Assembly: GCA_004794655.1 (NCBI GenBank)
Contig: SMMW01000148.1
Location: 248,001 to 312,000, forward strand
Direction: 5' to 3'
From: Marisa cornuarietis
Taxonomy: Eukaryota; Mollusca; Gastropoda; Architaenioglossa; Ampullariidae
DNA length: 64,000 bases
Below the pieces are notes generated by a model. The model ran no database searches, was not told the origin of the DNA, and saw only the letters and a program-made list of their open reading frames with translations. This document shows, piece after piece, positions 51,180 through 64,000 of the stretch. A program made the position numbers and the translations under genes. The stretch's first letter is position 1, and the number at the start of each line of letters is the position of its first letter.

Positions 51180-52050
51180 ATTATACTAACCGGGAAGTTA
51201 AATTTCAATCTTTCCCATTAAGTGGACCAAGCAAAGAAATAAAAACATTGAAAGTGATAGGGGTGCATTTTGTCTGTAACCTTTGAACTGAATTATTTAT
51301 GATCTCATAAGGCGATCAATCTTGAGGGAGTCATGCAAGGTCTCCATTGCGTGATCACTGCTCATCTTCAGAGAAACCCCTTAAAGCGAGATTGTGACAG
51401 GAAATTGAAGACACAAATAGAATCGATAGGAAACTCATTTATAACTGATTAAATACTTTGAAGAAATTGTCGGGCGAAAAGCATGCAAGAAGAAAGAAGC
51501 TTCAAAGATGAATGAAATATTTCGATCCAGCGCCTGGTTGTATAAAAGAAGGATCTGAGAAAGAAACACGGACACTCAAGTATGGGCGTTTTGCAAAGTT
51601 AAGAGACGATGAAAGGCTATTTTCACTTTTTTTTAATGGGTGCGAGAAGCGAACCGCACGAGCGAATAGATTTGGGATAAGTGGAATCGAATATCAGGGC
51701 AGCATCAACAGGCTGTGTGCTCTACTAATGCAAAAGTCGTGTAGTGCAAGAACAGGTCGAACAGGTCATCGAAACCAGGTTTTTAAAAAAAAACTAAAAA
51801 AAAGCTATTGACAGTATGATTTGGTTCCATTTGAAGGGAGACAGAATTTTCAAGTCACTCGAGTAATAGACTTGTTGGTCCACAGACCAGCGGTGAAAAT
51901 ACATCGAAGTCAGGGAGGCGCCTCTTGGGACCCTTGTAGGTCTTCTTGGTGTGTGGAGAAGTCGAGATTACAATCACATAAGGCAACAAGGGTCAATGCC
52001 AGCACGTGAAAAACAAAGTATTACACTAGAAAAAACACTAGAAAAAATAT
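51180..52050. other. Intergenic, no gene seen
   Basis: An open frame at 51512-51811 (99 codons) is not recognised and shows no splice or start support. Confidence 0.5.
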
Positions 52051-52053
52051 TTT

Positions 52054-52089
<36 letters not shown>

Positions 52090-52112
52090 ACTTTCTTTCT
52101 TTCTTTCTTTCT
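52054..52112. repeat. (TTTC)n tetranucleotide repeat
   Basis: About 14 units with one interruption. Confidence 0.95.
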
Positions 52113-52487
52113 TCTTATGTCAGCGAGACAGAATGACCAAAAACTCCAAAAATTAGGATGTAATAAGGCTTGTCTATCCCTGAATCCCAGAAAGAGTTAC
52201 TCCGTTGATAGATTCGGGCTATCCTGAAGTAAGAGAACATGTCAAAACTTTCTCTTTTCCTCGCCAAAACTGTAGAAACAGTTCAATTCTCATTCCTTCA
52301 TTTGTGAACCACATGTGGTAACCTATCACTATCTCAGAGTAATTCTGGTAACAAAACAATTCAGCCTCTCTCTTTCTTCTCTCAGTTAAGGCCAAAGCTA
52401 AATCTTCGAGATAAAGTCCAGACTTTTGTTAGCTCTCTTGGATCGTTGGAAGGAGGAGTTGTTGAACAGTGCACATATATATCCTTC

Positions 52488-52630
52488 TACCCACCCACCC
52501 ACACTCGCACACCCACACTCACACCCTCCCCCACACACACCCACACTCACACCCTTCCACACACACACCCTCCCATACAAACACCCTCCCCCACACACAC
52601 ACCCACACTCACACACCCCTACACACAGAG
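52488..52630. repeat. CA/CCCACACTCACAC-type minisatellite
   Basis: Irregular CACCC(T/A)CACAC units; it yields several His/Thr/Pro-rich open frames that are not genes. Confidence 0.85.
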
Positions 52631-52639
52631 AGGCACGCA

Positions 52640-54400
52640 CGCACACATATTTATTCGCCCTAGGAAGCTGTCTCAGATTGCAGCCATGGAAATGGGTGTC
52701 TGTCTTGTCTTATACATGCGATGGAGTGAGGGTTGTCCTTTCTTGACACCATGAAGTGTTTCGCCCTCGTTATGTCGCCCACTCACAAGGTCGCAGTAAG
52801 TTGCGGGTTTTCTTCGTTGAGAGCAGTTTGCCTCGGTGCTGTGTGCATGGTGTGTGCACACTGTTCTCTGTTTAACACACTTTTAATCAAAGTCAGGGCA
52901 ATCAATACGTGAGCCAGTGTTGGCGACAGGTTGGCTACTCAATGCTCCCACACGCTCCCCATGGCGTCATCAGTGCGCCACGTTAAGTCGACGTTGAAAA
53001 CGGGATTTCGAGATGTCCAGCGGATATCCTACCAGCATATTATCGCCTGCAGAAATTTTCCCAAGGAACTCGACTTCTTAACTCAACCGTAGAGTATACA
53101 TCGTGTTAGCTGCCGAAAATGTCTGTATAATGGTCTTCGATACACCAGACGGAAGTGGTCCTGAAGATCATTTGTAAATGGCTTCTTATCCAGAGAATAA
53201 TGAAGTTGTAAATTATCAACTATTACCATATATTCGTTTGACAGGGGATAGTAACTGTGCATAATTATAATTATGTTTTAAATAAGTTTAGTTCATCTGA
53301 AACGAAAGAAGATGTTGGCATGTATTTTGTTAAAGAGTTAATTCATCGTCGCTGAGGATCAATGTACATCTGACTCCCAGTGCACATCAGATGGACGTCA
53401 AACGGTCAGAGAAGGTCAATCAATTAGCAAACAATGACACTTAGTCGGCAAGCAATCACAAATACTTTATGGTATCTGCTCAATACCCGATATTAGAAAG
53501 AGATAAAGACAAAACTCTCATGAAGAATATCAGTAGACACGCTAACATCGCCAAGGCTACAGCCTATAAGAAGATTATGGGGCCATATTTCAATAGACGT
53601 TAACGTGTACATCCGGGCATCGTGATGTTAGGGTCCATTGTATATTTGGTGATGTTCGAAGACTTAGAGAACGAGGTTGTCATATCAGGTACTGATGTGA
53701 GTGTATTAATATTGCTCCTACAAAAAACTTGAGCAATCTGATTTTTTTCTTTTGTTGTTTTCCGGGTTTATTTCAATTAATTTGCACAAGGGTGTATATA
53801 TTCTCATTCCACCTCGTACACTTGTTTACACCTGTCGCTGAAACCAGACTAGATCACGAATCCATTTAAAAATTTTAATGCAATCTCTGGGAAAGGGAGT
53901 CATTTCCTTTCATCCCTGCGGCGTGAAGTAAAATGTTATGAGTAAGAATTAGTTTCAAACAATGAATTACGAGATTTATTTCTGGTCACTCCAATGCACA
54001 GTGGGAAAATATGTCAAGCTGTATAAAAGCTGTAAATCTGAGGGTAACCCAAACGAAGAGGACTTTTGAAATCAAGTCTTGCAGGAAGTTACAAAGATAA
54101 AAATATTCAGACGTGACTTGTCCATCAGCAATGATAACATTTCTCTTCCGCCTGTCCTGTTGGCTTCTGCTGGAGTCTGCGTGTGTCAGGAAGGACCAAA
54201 GGAGATGTGTGAAGATGTATATATATATATATATCTTCATGTTCTTACCTGTGTGTACGTCTCTACAGATGTGTGCACGCGCCTGTACTTCGGTGGACGT
54301 GCGTGTGTTTCTGTGCACGTGTCTATATGAACAATGTGTGTTTCTGGATCTGTCAGTATAATTGTATATAAGATAGAGAGAATTTTAGTATACACTATAA
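52640..54400. other. Intergenic, no gene seen
   Basis: About 1.8 kb of unique-looking sequence with an AT run at 54218-54234. No recognisable exon. Confidence 0.55.
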
Positions 54401-54404
54401 TTAT

Positions 54405-54406
<2 letters not shown>

Positions 54407-54472
<66 letters not shown>

Positions 54473-54535
54473 AAAAAAAGGGGAAGACGGACGGACGGAC
54501 GGATGGACGTACAGAGGGACGAACAGAAGGACAGT
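54407..54535. repeat. (GT)n followed by GGAC-type repeat
   Basis: About 33 GT units (54407-54472), then GGACGGACGGACGG and degenerate units to about 54535. Confidence 0.95.
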
Positions 54536-55478
54536 GTTGCTGGTGTGGTGTAGGAGGGCTTGAACCACAGCTCTGTGTCCCGCTGGCCGAGGTTCTGTGT
54601 GTCCACAATATGAACCGGTATTTACTGCTTCCATCTGCCTCCATAATTTTGCATCTGCCTCCGTCGTGCGGCCATTCTTGTTTTCTGTGTCTTGCTGCCA
54701 GTCCGTCTTTTTACCTCTTTATCCGTCCTTCCGCTGTTTTTCCAATTTCACTCTTCTTTTTTGTATCTTCAGCCGTCTGTCTTTGACTTTTTCTTCTACC
54801 TGCCTTTTATTGCGCTGTTTGCCTGACTCAAAATTCATTAGCTTGGCCCTACACCTTTCTCTCTTTCTCGATAGATAGACATATAGTGCTCGCGAAAGGA
54901 CAATATCTTAGAGGAGCCAGACCCCTCCTCTCAGCCCCCCCCCCTCCCACAACTCCTCCAGATATGCATCGTGCGGGTTTATCGTGAATGATGGAGTAGT
55001 GGCCACTGAAGAAGAACAAAGCCACCATCTTAAACCGGACCGATGTTTTTCATCCAAGAATTTTCGGCGCCTTAAGAAGCGCTCGGCGAAATTTGAGGTA
55101 AACACTTAAACAGATCAATAAATCAATAAATCCTCTGAGACACACAACGGGAAGTAATGCAAGCACCACTGAGATCAATCATTCGTATCCGTATTATGCG
55201 ATCAACATCAGGATAAGCAGACGACAAGAACAACACAAGCAAGGCCTTCGACCTTCTGTGTCGCCACATCCTCATCCTTTCTTTCTCCATCTACCTGCTT
55301 GTTCTTTTTTGTGCTTCACATTAAGAAGCACATTCGCACATGCGTGCATGTACTTCTGTCTTTATTTTTTACTTTCCTGGTGTTTTATCTATTTATTTAC
55401 TTCAACTTTTATTATTTTTTTATTATTTTTTCATTTTATTTTGTTTTTGCTGCGCAATGAGCATTCTTCTGAATGGAC

Positions 55479-55538
55479 ATCATCATCATCATCAATCATC
55501 ATCATCATCAATCATCATCATCAATCATCATCATCATC

Positions 55539-55579
<41 letters not shown>

Positions 55580-55674
55580 ATCATCATCATCATCATCAAT
55601 CATCATCATCAATCATCATCATCATCATAATCATCAATCATCAATCATCAATCATCAATCATCATCATCATCAC
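55479..55674. repeat. (ATC)n / ATCA-variant repeat
   Basis: About 195 bp of ATC units broken up by ATCAATC variants. A short related run sits at 57825-57861. It produces His-, Ser- and Ile-rich false ORFs. Confidence 0.95.
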
Positions 55675-55679
55675 TTACA

Positions 55680-57060
55680 CACAGCTTTTACACACTTTAA
55701 CTCGTGCACAGATTTAGTTTTGTATTTGAGTCGTTCTTGATCCTTGATAGAATATCTTAACTCACTCGTCACGCTATTCAGTGTGTAACGGGTGTTAAAG
55801 GTCTAGCAGAGGGCTCATTGTCTGTTTTCAAAATTCAGAACGAATATTCCCTTTCGTTCTCGAGATAAAGGCCTACCATCATATCTATGCACAGAAAAAG
55901 ATCAAAACCGTGACATTTCACGTACGTTTGTACTCAGATACACCTAATTAAAAAAAAATAAAAAAGAGTGCATTCACTTAGATATGGGGAAACTTCATCT
56001 TGCACTGAGCATTAACTAATCATTAGAAAACAATTGGCACCACACTAGACCTTTAATGTTTCAATTTTACTGGCTTTGACCAGGAACAGGAATTTCGATA
56101 TGACTTCTGACTCACATGATCCAGCAAATCCCGATGTCGGCGCCAGAGACCAGGAATATCCGTTTTCCTTTCGGCATGTACTGTGGCTGACCTGGCCAGC
56201 ATCGATCAAGTTCTGGCTGTTTTAATTTTTTCGACTTTCAATATTTTTGTTGACAAAAATTGTTGCACTGAAAATTATATGTGTGTCAGGCAGATTCGCT
56301 GCTGCGTAAACAACAAACAGATGCTTGTGTGCGACTTGGCAGTAAACAATTCACCTTCAGGGTATTTTTCAGTATAGGACGATGTAATACGACGCACATA
56401 CACTTACCTGGCATACGCACGACGCATATTACGCACATACACCACGCTCGACGAGCCCCCCGTAGATGGGGATGAAGGTGAAGAGATTTCTAGTTGATTT
56501 ATGGAAGATGAAGAACTCGCTGCTCTCACTTTTCTATCTGGCCATGGAACCGTCTTCTTTTTTCTTCTTTTTACGTCATTCTTTTCCCAAAATGACGACG
56601 AACAAATGACGCACACAAGACGTCAAACACAAGACACCATTCACACACGAAACAATACAAGACCTACCCCTAACTCACTACAGACGACGTACATTTATTC
56701 CCTCGATCTTCAGCGTCTGTAGGAATCATGTCCAGAGATGTTGAAATTCTATTCCTGTGCCAAAACGTGTCGGCCCAGCTTATCCTGGCAAGGAACAAAA
56801 TATCATTTTTGATCTGTTGTCGCCACGAGAAGTTATTGTATGAATTCCAATAATGTTCATTCATGATCGTATATTTTAATTCCTTTTGGTATTTATATTT
56901 TGGCTACCTCATTTGTAAGAAGGAATAACTTTTAAACTTCTCCTTTTTAAAATGATGTGAATGGATACAATTATTTATAGTAGTTAAAACACAAAACCCA
57001 ACGGATGTTAGAAACTAGGGCCTAGTCCATTAAGGTTACAGAAAAATTCAGACCTGTTAA
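55680..57060. other. Intergenic, no gene seen
   Basis: No recognisable gene or repeat; several short frames only. Confidence 0.55.
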
Positions 57061-57063
57061 AGC

Positions 57064-58760
57064 AGGCGTGTCTAACTGAGGGTCCCCCGAGGGTCGCATG
57101 GGTCACATTTGTGTTGTCATGAGAGTCACACACGTGCAGGGTGTCCTTTGTGCAGTGCTCCAGGTTTGCTTACAAAGGACCGCTTGTTAAAGGACACAGG
57201 TTAAAGTAAGGCCAATAGGATTCAAATGCTTTACAGTTTGAATGTTAGTGATCTAACAGAGTTATTTCAAGAACATCTAACTGTAGAAACAGCCTACGAT
57301 GCAAGAGGAGACATGCAAACTCGTCATTGAAGTGATCTCTCTGCTCACTGATGTGGATTTAGAGGGAGTTTCAATCAGGTCAGATTCAAGTCGTCTCCGA
57401 AGAAAAGAAAAGAAAAAAAAAATAGTGACTTCTAATCTAGCCACTTGACGTGTGCAAACCTTCCAGCCAGCAAAGGTCACAAGGTATACAAAATCACGGT
57501 AAGTGACCCCCATGTCTTCGAATCTTTAAGAAAATCAAGTCAAGCGTGAAGCGCCGCTCTCTCCTGCACGCGCCACAAGTACCGGATGATACGAGGAGGA
57601 CTAAAAAGTCTTCACACAGCACTGTTCCCTAAAGGCTGGTTTCCAACGATCACTTTATGTGTGTCAGTTCAGATCTTCACGCCGAAAATCATGTAGCAGA
57701 AATGTTTGAGATGTGATTCTTCACAAAGTGCAGAAAGTAAAAGGAGAAGAAAAAGAAACAAGAGAGAATGCGATGGTGAGAATCAGATGTGTTCTGGAGA
57801 CTGTTACAGCACTATCAGCCTATGAATCATCATCATCATCAATCATCAATCATCAATCATCGGTGTCGGTTCTAACAACTGACAGAAAGCCTTAGTCTCT
57901 TAAGGGGCAGCGACGAGGATGCAAGGAGAGCAACTGGTCTCCAGTCGCTGATGCAGCAGTTCTCGACATCGTTGGGCCTTGAGGGACTTTGTGTGCTGTG
58001 ACCGAAGAATCATCAGCAGCACCACAGGAGACACTTCTGCTGCAGCTGGTGTGTGTGCATGAAGGCCTTGCACAAAATGCGTTCTGATGAAAAGTTTCTA
58101 ATTTTCCTTAATGACATTAAAGACAAGGCAATCAGATTATGCGATGAACCACCGCCTCCCCTCGCTAGAGACAAGTTTCACGACGGATTGACGATGATTC
58201 AGTGAGGATTGTTCCGCAGGTGTTGTAGCCATTTTTAGGACAAGAGTACTTTCAAACTCTTCATCTCACAATCGAAACGAAGTTTACTCAAAACAATTCC
58301 AAGGCAGATTGAAAAGTAACTTTTTATGGCAGCTCTCTGCAAAAGGACGGAAGTTCCTAGAAGTATCGCCAGTACCTGTACTGCTGACATCGACTTAAAC
58401 ACACTGAATACACAAATCTCATTCTTGCCAAGAGCCAGACAAAGCGACAGTTCGGTCAGTCTCAGAATTATTTCACCTGAATTATTATAGCTTCAGACAC
58501 AGCGGGTAAAACGCTAAGCAAGATTGATGAGTTTTTGAAACTGCATCTCACTCCCTCGGTTACCATGGCGACGACAGAACGTAGTTTTTCCGCCTTAAAA
58601 CGAAAAGAAAACCCATTTCTGAGAAGGACCATGACACAGACGTGTTTGAACACCTGCTTCATTATTCAAGCTTTAAAAAAAAGAGACTTGCTCTACTAAA
58701 TCTGGACGACAATGAAGTTCATTATCAGAATGAAAGAAGACACTGACTGACCACTGTGAC
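57064..58760 (+). mobile_element. Decayed hAT-type transposase relic
   Basis: Left boundary CAGGCGTGTCTAACTGAGG resembles the common hAT terminus. Near 58530-58640 the frames give PSVTMATTERSFSALKR and LRRTMTQTCLN, the hAT C-terminal dimerisation motif (PVTxAxxERSFSxLKxIKxxLRSTM). Upstream blocks (DEKFLIFLNDIKDKAIRLC near 58090) may be part of the same protein. Many stops. The right terminus was not found. Confidence 0.55.
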
Positions 58761-58799
58761 TAATTTCAGTATAAAGTTGATTTTATTTTGAATATTTCA

Positions 58800-60600
58800 T
58801 CATTTCTTTGTGATTGCGTTAAACGGGTGAGACATTTTTTTTAAAATGAGCTTTGTTTCTTGTTATTTGTTGCCGTGTCTTTTAACCCTGAAAGCAGCAT
58901 GTGCTGTGATGCTGCTGCCATGCACGTGCGTGTATGGATGTGTGCACTCACGCACCTCCCCCCTCTTCCTCTCTCTCTCTCTCTCTCCGTGGACTGTCAA
59001 CATGGAGTTTGCTCCTTTCGCGCCCAACCTCCAACATCTTCCGATGTCACTGATGTGTAACGAATGAAGAATGCTGTGATGAGAAAACAGCTCTAGCTGT
59101 AGCCGATTTTTTCTTTCATGTTTTTCTTTCGTTCCTTCCCATTCTTTTCTCTCTCCCTATTTCTCTTTTTTCAGTTCTTCTTTTCATTTTTTAAAAACTA
59201 ATTCTTTCTTTCTCAGCGAGCAGCGTATGGCTTTGAATTGTCGGGTTTTCCAGTAAATGGCTCAAATATGTCCAACAGTCTCAGAGTGTGTGTAAACAAC
59301 CAGAAAGATCCCTTGCGAAATCAGATTCTAAGGCACTTCACCCACATCATTCACATCTGCCCCGCCTGCCGCGGGCGCTGAAGCGTGCTTACATCGGCGC
59401 CAATGGAGAAAAATTACAACGCCCAGCGAGATTGAATTACAACGCCATGAAAAGCCCTTACACAGAAGTGAAACATTAAAGGAACATTGTGAGCTCTCAC
59501 TTCTTACCCATAAAATAAAATAGATTAATATTAAATTTTTAAGAAGCAGTTAGTGATTATTTTTGGGGGGAAATTTTGTAAATGAAGCGAGGAATTTGGC
59601 AGCGGGACCAAGGAATCTTTTTGCAAGTCAAATCTGAAAATAAAAATACAAAGTTGATCACATGACTGATCTCACTTCTGCTGATAGTCCAGCACAGTTG
59701 TCCAAAGTGTGCGAAGCATGAACGCTTTTTCCATGCACGTGTCACATACTAATTGTGAATTCCACGTGCAGGTTAAGTTTTTTTCAAAACATCTTACATC
59801 ACACCTGCTGTATTGTGGGTGTCGATGATGATGCATGGCAAAAACGATAACTAAAACAGTTGAGTGAGGCCACTCGAGGTCATTTATGCAACCACAAATT
59901 TGAGATGGAAAGTAAACACTCATCTCACATTTATGAACCATTACATGTAGGGATTAAACTAAAACATCCGAGCGACTCAAAAACGGAAGAAGCGGAGGAA
60001 TGTTTCTGACTGCGGGGTGGGGTGGGGTGTAGGGGGTCAACTCACAAAACTGCGCAATTGACAGCGCGTGTGTCCGGTTATATTAAAACAAACATACAAT
60101 CAACACAGCAATCAGCAGGCACTTTCGATAAACAAGCGGGAAACCCTCGTTCCTCAAATTATCGGGCATGTCGACAACGGCATTATCTAGAGGACCCGGG
60201 GGCTACGGGAACTCTGGGGCTCGACGGCCATCTTTCTGCAAGTTCACCCTAATGACGATGGTCTCCAGTAGATTCCACAGACACGAGCGGAGCAAGGAAG
60301 TCTGCCATCATCGTAAGAGAGGACAGGAGGGGGAAATTACTGCTTGTCAGACAATATCGACTGTCGGCGACAATAGTAGGGTGGACCTGAAGTAGCCACA
60401 ACCTCGAGTGAAATGGAATTTGAGACTTCGAAGGGACAAAACAGCTGCTGTCTCTCTCTCTCCCTTCACTCTTCCTAACAAGCATGAACACATCTACACT
60501 CAGGCACTCAAGGACACATCTCAACAAGTTCAACAAGCATGTCTAATTAAGTCCAGAGCAGTTATTTGAGATTTTTATATTTGGTGCTCGAAAACATACA
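58800..60600. other. Intergenic, no gene seen
   Basis: CT runs at 58970-58987, a G-rich tract near 60015. Nothing recognisable. Confidence 0.5.
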
Positions 60601-60612
60601 TATTTTCAAACG

Positions 60613-60614
60613 CT

Positions 60615-60671
<57 letters not shown>

Positions 60672-60683
60672 GTGTGTGTGTGT
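60613..60683. repeat. (GT)n microsatellite
   Basis: About 34 GT units with one GC interruption. Confidence 0.95.
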
Positions 60684-60753
60684 AAAAATCTTTTAAAAAG
60701 TAGATTGATGAAAGCAGACAAAAGGTTATTAATGGATGGAGCAACTAACTTAC

Positions 60754-60862
60754 CTTTATTCTCAAAACCATTTTTTTTCACTGACTGAACGCTGGTGTCA
60801 AAAGCCGAGGAAGATGGAGAAGCCATCACATTGACTCTTGTGATACCACACTTTGAGCTCAA
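60754..60862 (-). other. Possible first coding exon of an unknown gene
   Basis: ATG at 60824-60826 opens MASPSSSAFDTSVQSVKKNG and runs to a good donor (AAAG, then GTAAGT) at 60754. No partner exon found, so support is only the start and the splice site. Confidence 0.25.
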
Positions 60863-61055
60863 TTTAGATATTTATTTATTGTTAATCATACTTTGGACAT
60901 GTTTGTATACGTGAAGTACATTTATTTTCGTGCGATTAATTACTTTTCTACCCACGAAAAATGTCGGCTGAATATTTATAACCAACTGAAAAAGATTACT
61001 AGGGCATCTTTCAACCAGTTACTGTGCTTAAATCATCCATTTAATAAAGCAAACA

Positions 61056-61105
61056 CACACAGACACACACACACATACACACACACATACACACACACAC
61101 ACACA
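61056..61105. repeat. (CA)n microsatellite
   Basis: CA units with a few interruptions. Confidence 0.9.
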
Positions 61106-61429
61106 TTTGTACTTATACATTTACAAAACTAAACTGAAGCAGTTAGAAGCTATTCCCTAGCATCTCAATCCTTCCATTGAATGTGTTGTCATGGTCACTG
61201 GATCTTCCTTGGCGGCCTCACATCAGTCAATAACCACTCGAGTTCGTGGGTAAATAACCGCACAGATTGAGCCGCAAAGTTGTCAGTAATAAAAATTTCA
61301 CTTTTAAAGTCTATTTTTTATTTCCCGGGATGTTGGTATTTATTTTCTTTTTCATAAAAAAAGCCAAAGGAAAACCACAATCTCGATCCTAAAAGCTGGA
61401 GAACAAATCGATCATGAGTTTTTACTCAC

Positions 61430-61554
61430 AGCGTGAGAAACCCCAGAGAGCTGATAGACAAATAGCAGATTTCTGCCTGGCACACATTTGCAGGTCTGAT
61501 TATTGGCCATTGTGACTTCTCCATTCATTCTCCTTTTTTTTCTCTGGTTTATTT
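61430..61554 (-). other. Possible exon of an unknown gene
   Basis: Acceptor with a CT tract (TCTCTCTCTCAG) before 61554 and donor GTGAGT after 61430. ATG at 61526-61528 opens MNGEVTMANNQTCKCVPGRN, 33 codons, phase 0. Not recognised; it may pair with the exon-like segment at 60754-60862, but that is a guess. Confidence 0.25.
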
Positions 61555-62167
61555 CTGAGAGAGAGAGAAAAAAAAACCGCTGGTTAGAGGAGGAAGACTG
61601 ACAGATGTGATTCCTTCTCAGAAAGAAGACATTAGGATGAAGTTTGCAGGGAGCATTACAGTTGAATTGTAGGTGACAAAGATTCACACAAACACACGAA
61701 CACACGCATATCAGTGTCTCATTCGTGCTTTTTTTCTGTTACCAAAAACTAAACATGTTTTTTCATGTCTGACTGTAGTTTAGAAGGTTGACGGATATCC
61801 TAATAAGGACACATTGAAGTCATAATTTGAATATGTTTAGTCATGTAACTTTATTCAATATGTGTAACCAGGTTAATGTATTCAATGTGTGTATACATGT
61901 ACATGTATTTGCGACTTATTTCAATAGTTTCAAACACATTCAGGCATGTAAAAGGCATGTATAACTGTCTGAGCAACAGAAAAGTGTTCAGAAATGTAAT
62001 AATTGGAGTTGGGGTTACAATGTGTCCTAACAGTTACACTGTGTACAGGAAAAGTAAGAATTGTTAGCGATGCTCACGACTTTCTTCGAATATATCAACC
62101 TTTTTAGAGGAAGATAGAAACGACAAAGCCATGAGTACAAGAGAGAGAGAGAGAAGTAGAAGGTACC

Positions 62168-62171
62168 TGTG

Positions 62172-62210
<39 letters not shown>

Positions 62211-62212
62211 TA
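62168..62212. repeat. (GTGC)n tetranucleotide repeat
   Basis: About ten GTGC units. Confidence 0.95.
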
Positions 62213-62869
62213 TGAGTTATAAAAGAGCTAATTTTCCATCGGAAATGTTAATCAGCTCACTCCATTGCCCTCGGTTGTTTTTTGCCGTATCGATGTCTCT
62301 CTTAGTAACGCATTTATCAAGCTAATACAGCTAATATCAGTTTATGTATCTCGTGGTATATCTCATATTAAAAAAAATTTCGCTGAAAGAACAGAAGGTG
62401 ACTTTAAGAGTGAGTGTGGGTGTGCGCGCCCGCGTGCAAATGCATATGCAAGTTTTTGTTTTATATTTCATTCTTTGATCAACAGAAAAACACTTTTCTA
62501 AATCGAACACTCTTTAATTCTCGAATATAAACTATTCATATGATGAGTAGTGATAGTAGAATACCGATGGTTTTAATATTTCTGACACTGGACACCAAGG
62601 CATTTGTTTTCTTAAATTTGGGAAAGTTGTTTTTGATTTGTTTGGGGCGAAAGGTCAATCGAAATCGTTGTCTGAGTATTAATGTGCAAAGTTATTTTTC
62701 TTCCCTGAAATAGACTTGTGAGCTGTTTGTAGGCCAGGCTGACACACATCGCTCAGGGAGTTTAGCTGTTGCTGCCAGGCCGTTATTGCACACCAGAGGG
62801 TTGGCGAAAGACGTCAACACTTTGTGTTTTTCAAACAGCAATTTTTCACACAACAGGTCCATTGCCATG

Positions 62870-63022
62870 GTAGCGCTCTCGTAACAGTGGGGTGGGTCTC
62901 TCCGCTGGAGGATTTCTCCGGAGAGAAATGCATGTGTCCAGAGACAAGATCTGAACTGAGTACCTTTCGAGCCCTACTTTATTGGCGACAAGCGATTTAC
63001 CGCTGCGCCACTTGGGCGCCTT
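62870..63022 (-). repeat. tRNA-derived SINE (related to family B)
   Basis: On minus it opens GGCGCCCAAGTGGCGCAGCG, then GGTAAATCGCTTGTCGCC and a B-box-like region near 62965; body continues to about 62870. Confidence 0.6.
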
Positions 63023-63024
63023 CA

Positions 63025-64000
63025 AACAAAGAAGGACATTAACAGGACTTTGACAGGACCTTCAGGACATTCATGTCTGGACGCCATCTGTCTCCATACC
63101 TTGACAGGTGGATTACAAGAACAAGATCTCTTGGCGCATGCTAGGCTATTTTCCCTGGTTCAGGTCAATCACTAAGAGACTCTCAAAGTTTGGTGTGTAG
63201 AGGGGTGGGTGGGTGGATGGGTGGGTTGTGAGAAAGAGAGATGTCAGTTAAAATTCAGACGTTTGTATTTGCCTTGCGGCGCGGTAATAATCATCACTGC
63301 CTGTCCATAAAATGAGGATAAATTAGGCTATGTCACTGAACAAGTGTTATCCAAGCGAATTTAATGAATAGTCATGCGTGCAATGTGTCTGGATAAGACT
63401 GTTAAACAGAATATTTCCCCTGACATCACACCAGTCAGCGATATTTGTCGGGAAACCAAGCGGAATAATCGTACAGTTGGCGCTGAGTCAGAGGACAGGA
63501 AGTTATGGATGGTTGCTGTGAGCAAATTGTAGGCTGAGACATGATGCCTAATGTCTTGTATTCATCTGAAAAAAAATTCCGAATCCAAACTTTCATTTGG
63601 GTTTGATTGATAGCCATTATTCCTCATGCCTGCTTAAATACAACCAATACACAGCATTACAACAGATGACACTTACTGTAAGAAGCATCATCTGCTAAAT
63701 TGTTTTTCAAGATTTTCATTTTTTTCTCTCATCTGTCTATTCCTCTACAATGTGACTTCAACAACGCGGAGATTTGAGCACAACACACAATTTTGAAGAT
63801 GAAATGTTACGGTTTAAGTCATATATGTCAATAAAAATTTGCACGAACAATTGCATCAGTAGAAAATAATAAGAAAATATTCGACTTCATTTAGTTAATG
63901 ATCTAAATTAGTTTTACGTCCCTTAAAACAGTTGTAATGACATTTGGCCAGGCAAGTAATATGTGGTGTATCATTGATGAAGGCCGAGAGGGTAAAGACA
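63025..64000. other. Right edge, no gene seen
   Basis: A GGGTGGGTGGATGG run at 63200-63225; otherwise ordinary AT-rich sequence. Confidence 0.55.

Noticed and set aside
54237..54786. Long ORFs with His/Thr or Val/Cys runs
   Set aside because: They arise from the GT repeat and the GGAC repeat.
55258..55740. 160-codon ORF rich in Ile/His/Ser
   Set aside because: It is translation of an ATC repeat; other frames are also open for the same reason.

Overview
This is animal nuclear DNA. Coding sequence is split into short GT-AG exons across kilobase introns, and the rest is AT-rich, full of microsatellites, SINEs, non-LTR (LINE) relics and DNA-transposon remnants. Gene content and repeat style suggest an invertebrate, most likely a lophotrochozoan and perhaps a gastropod mollusc. 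That placement is inference; nothing here names the species.

Two protein-coding genes are clear, both on the minus strand. (1) Positions 1-26768 hold the 5' part of TRIP12, the HECT-type ubiquitin ligase. Nineteen coding exons encode about the first 1,100 residues: a Ser/Lys-rich disordered N terminus, the armadillo-like helical region, the WWE domain and the start of the linker. The HECT domain lies beyond the left edge. All eighteen exon junctions keep the reading frame. (2) Positions 33830-36170 hold a complete five-exon F-box gene, FBXO36, of 201 residues. The two genes are also neighbours in human, so this is an old linkage, but here they lie in tandem on one strand rather than head-to-head. 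One is an E3 ligase and the other a predicted SCF substrate receptor, so both act in ubiquitylation; no direct cooperation is shown by the sequence.

The TRIP12 introns are crowded with mobile DNA. The most notable is a 3.7-kb element at 2155-5858 with perfect 15-bp terminal inverted repeats and a TTAA target duplication. It carries a decayed THAP-type (Kolobok-like) transposase on plus and, facing it, a decayed gene with the cysteine-rich module known from the P2X7 C terminus (ballast domain). A second, diverged end with the same cargo N-terminal motif lies at 16734-17113. Other introns hold two LINE 3' fragments (19.17-20.29 and 20.87-21.65 kb), tRNA-derived SINEs, a hAT MITE with 8-bp target duplications, a mariner-like MITE and a small tandem duplication beside exon 11.

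From 36.2 kb to the right edge I see no gene I can name. This region has several L2/CR1-like LINE relics, one split by a SINE; a 35-bp minisatellite of 19 copies grown inside a LINE reading frame (49847-50511); a decayed hAT transposase C terminus (58.5 kb); three tRNA-headed SINE families; and many long simple repeats. Two exon-like segments on the minus strand (60754-60862 and 61430-61554) and one at about 31.9-32.1 kb could belong to genes I cannot identify.
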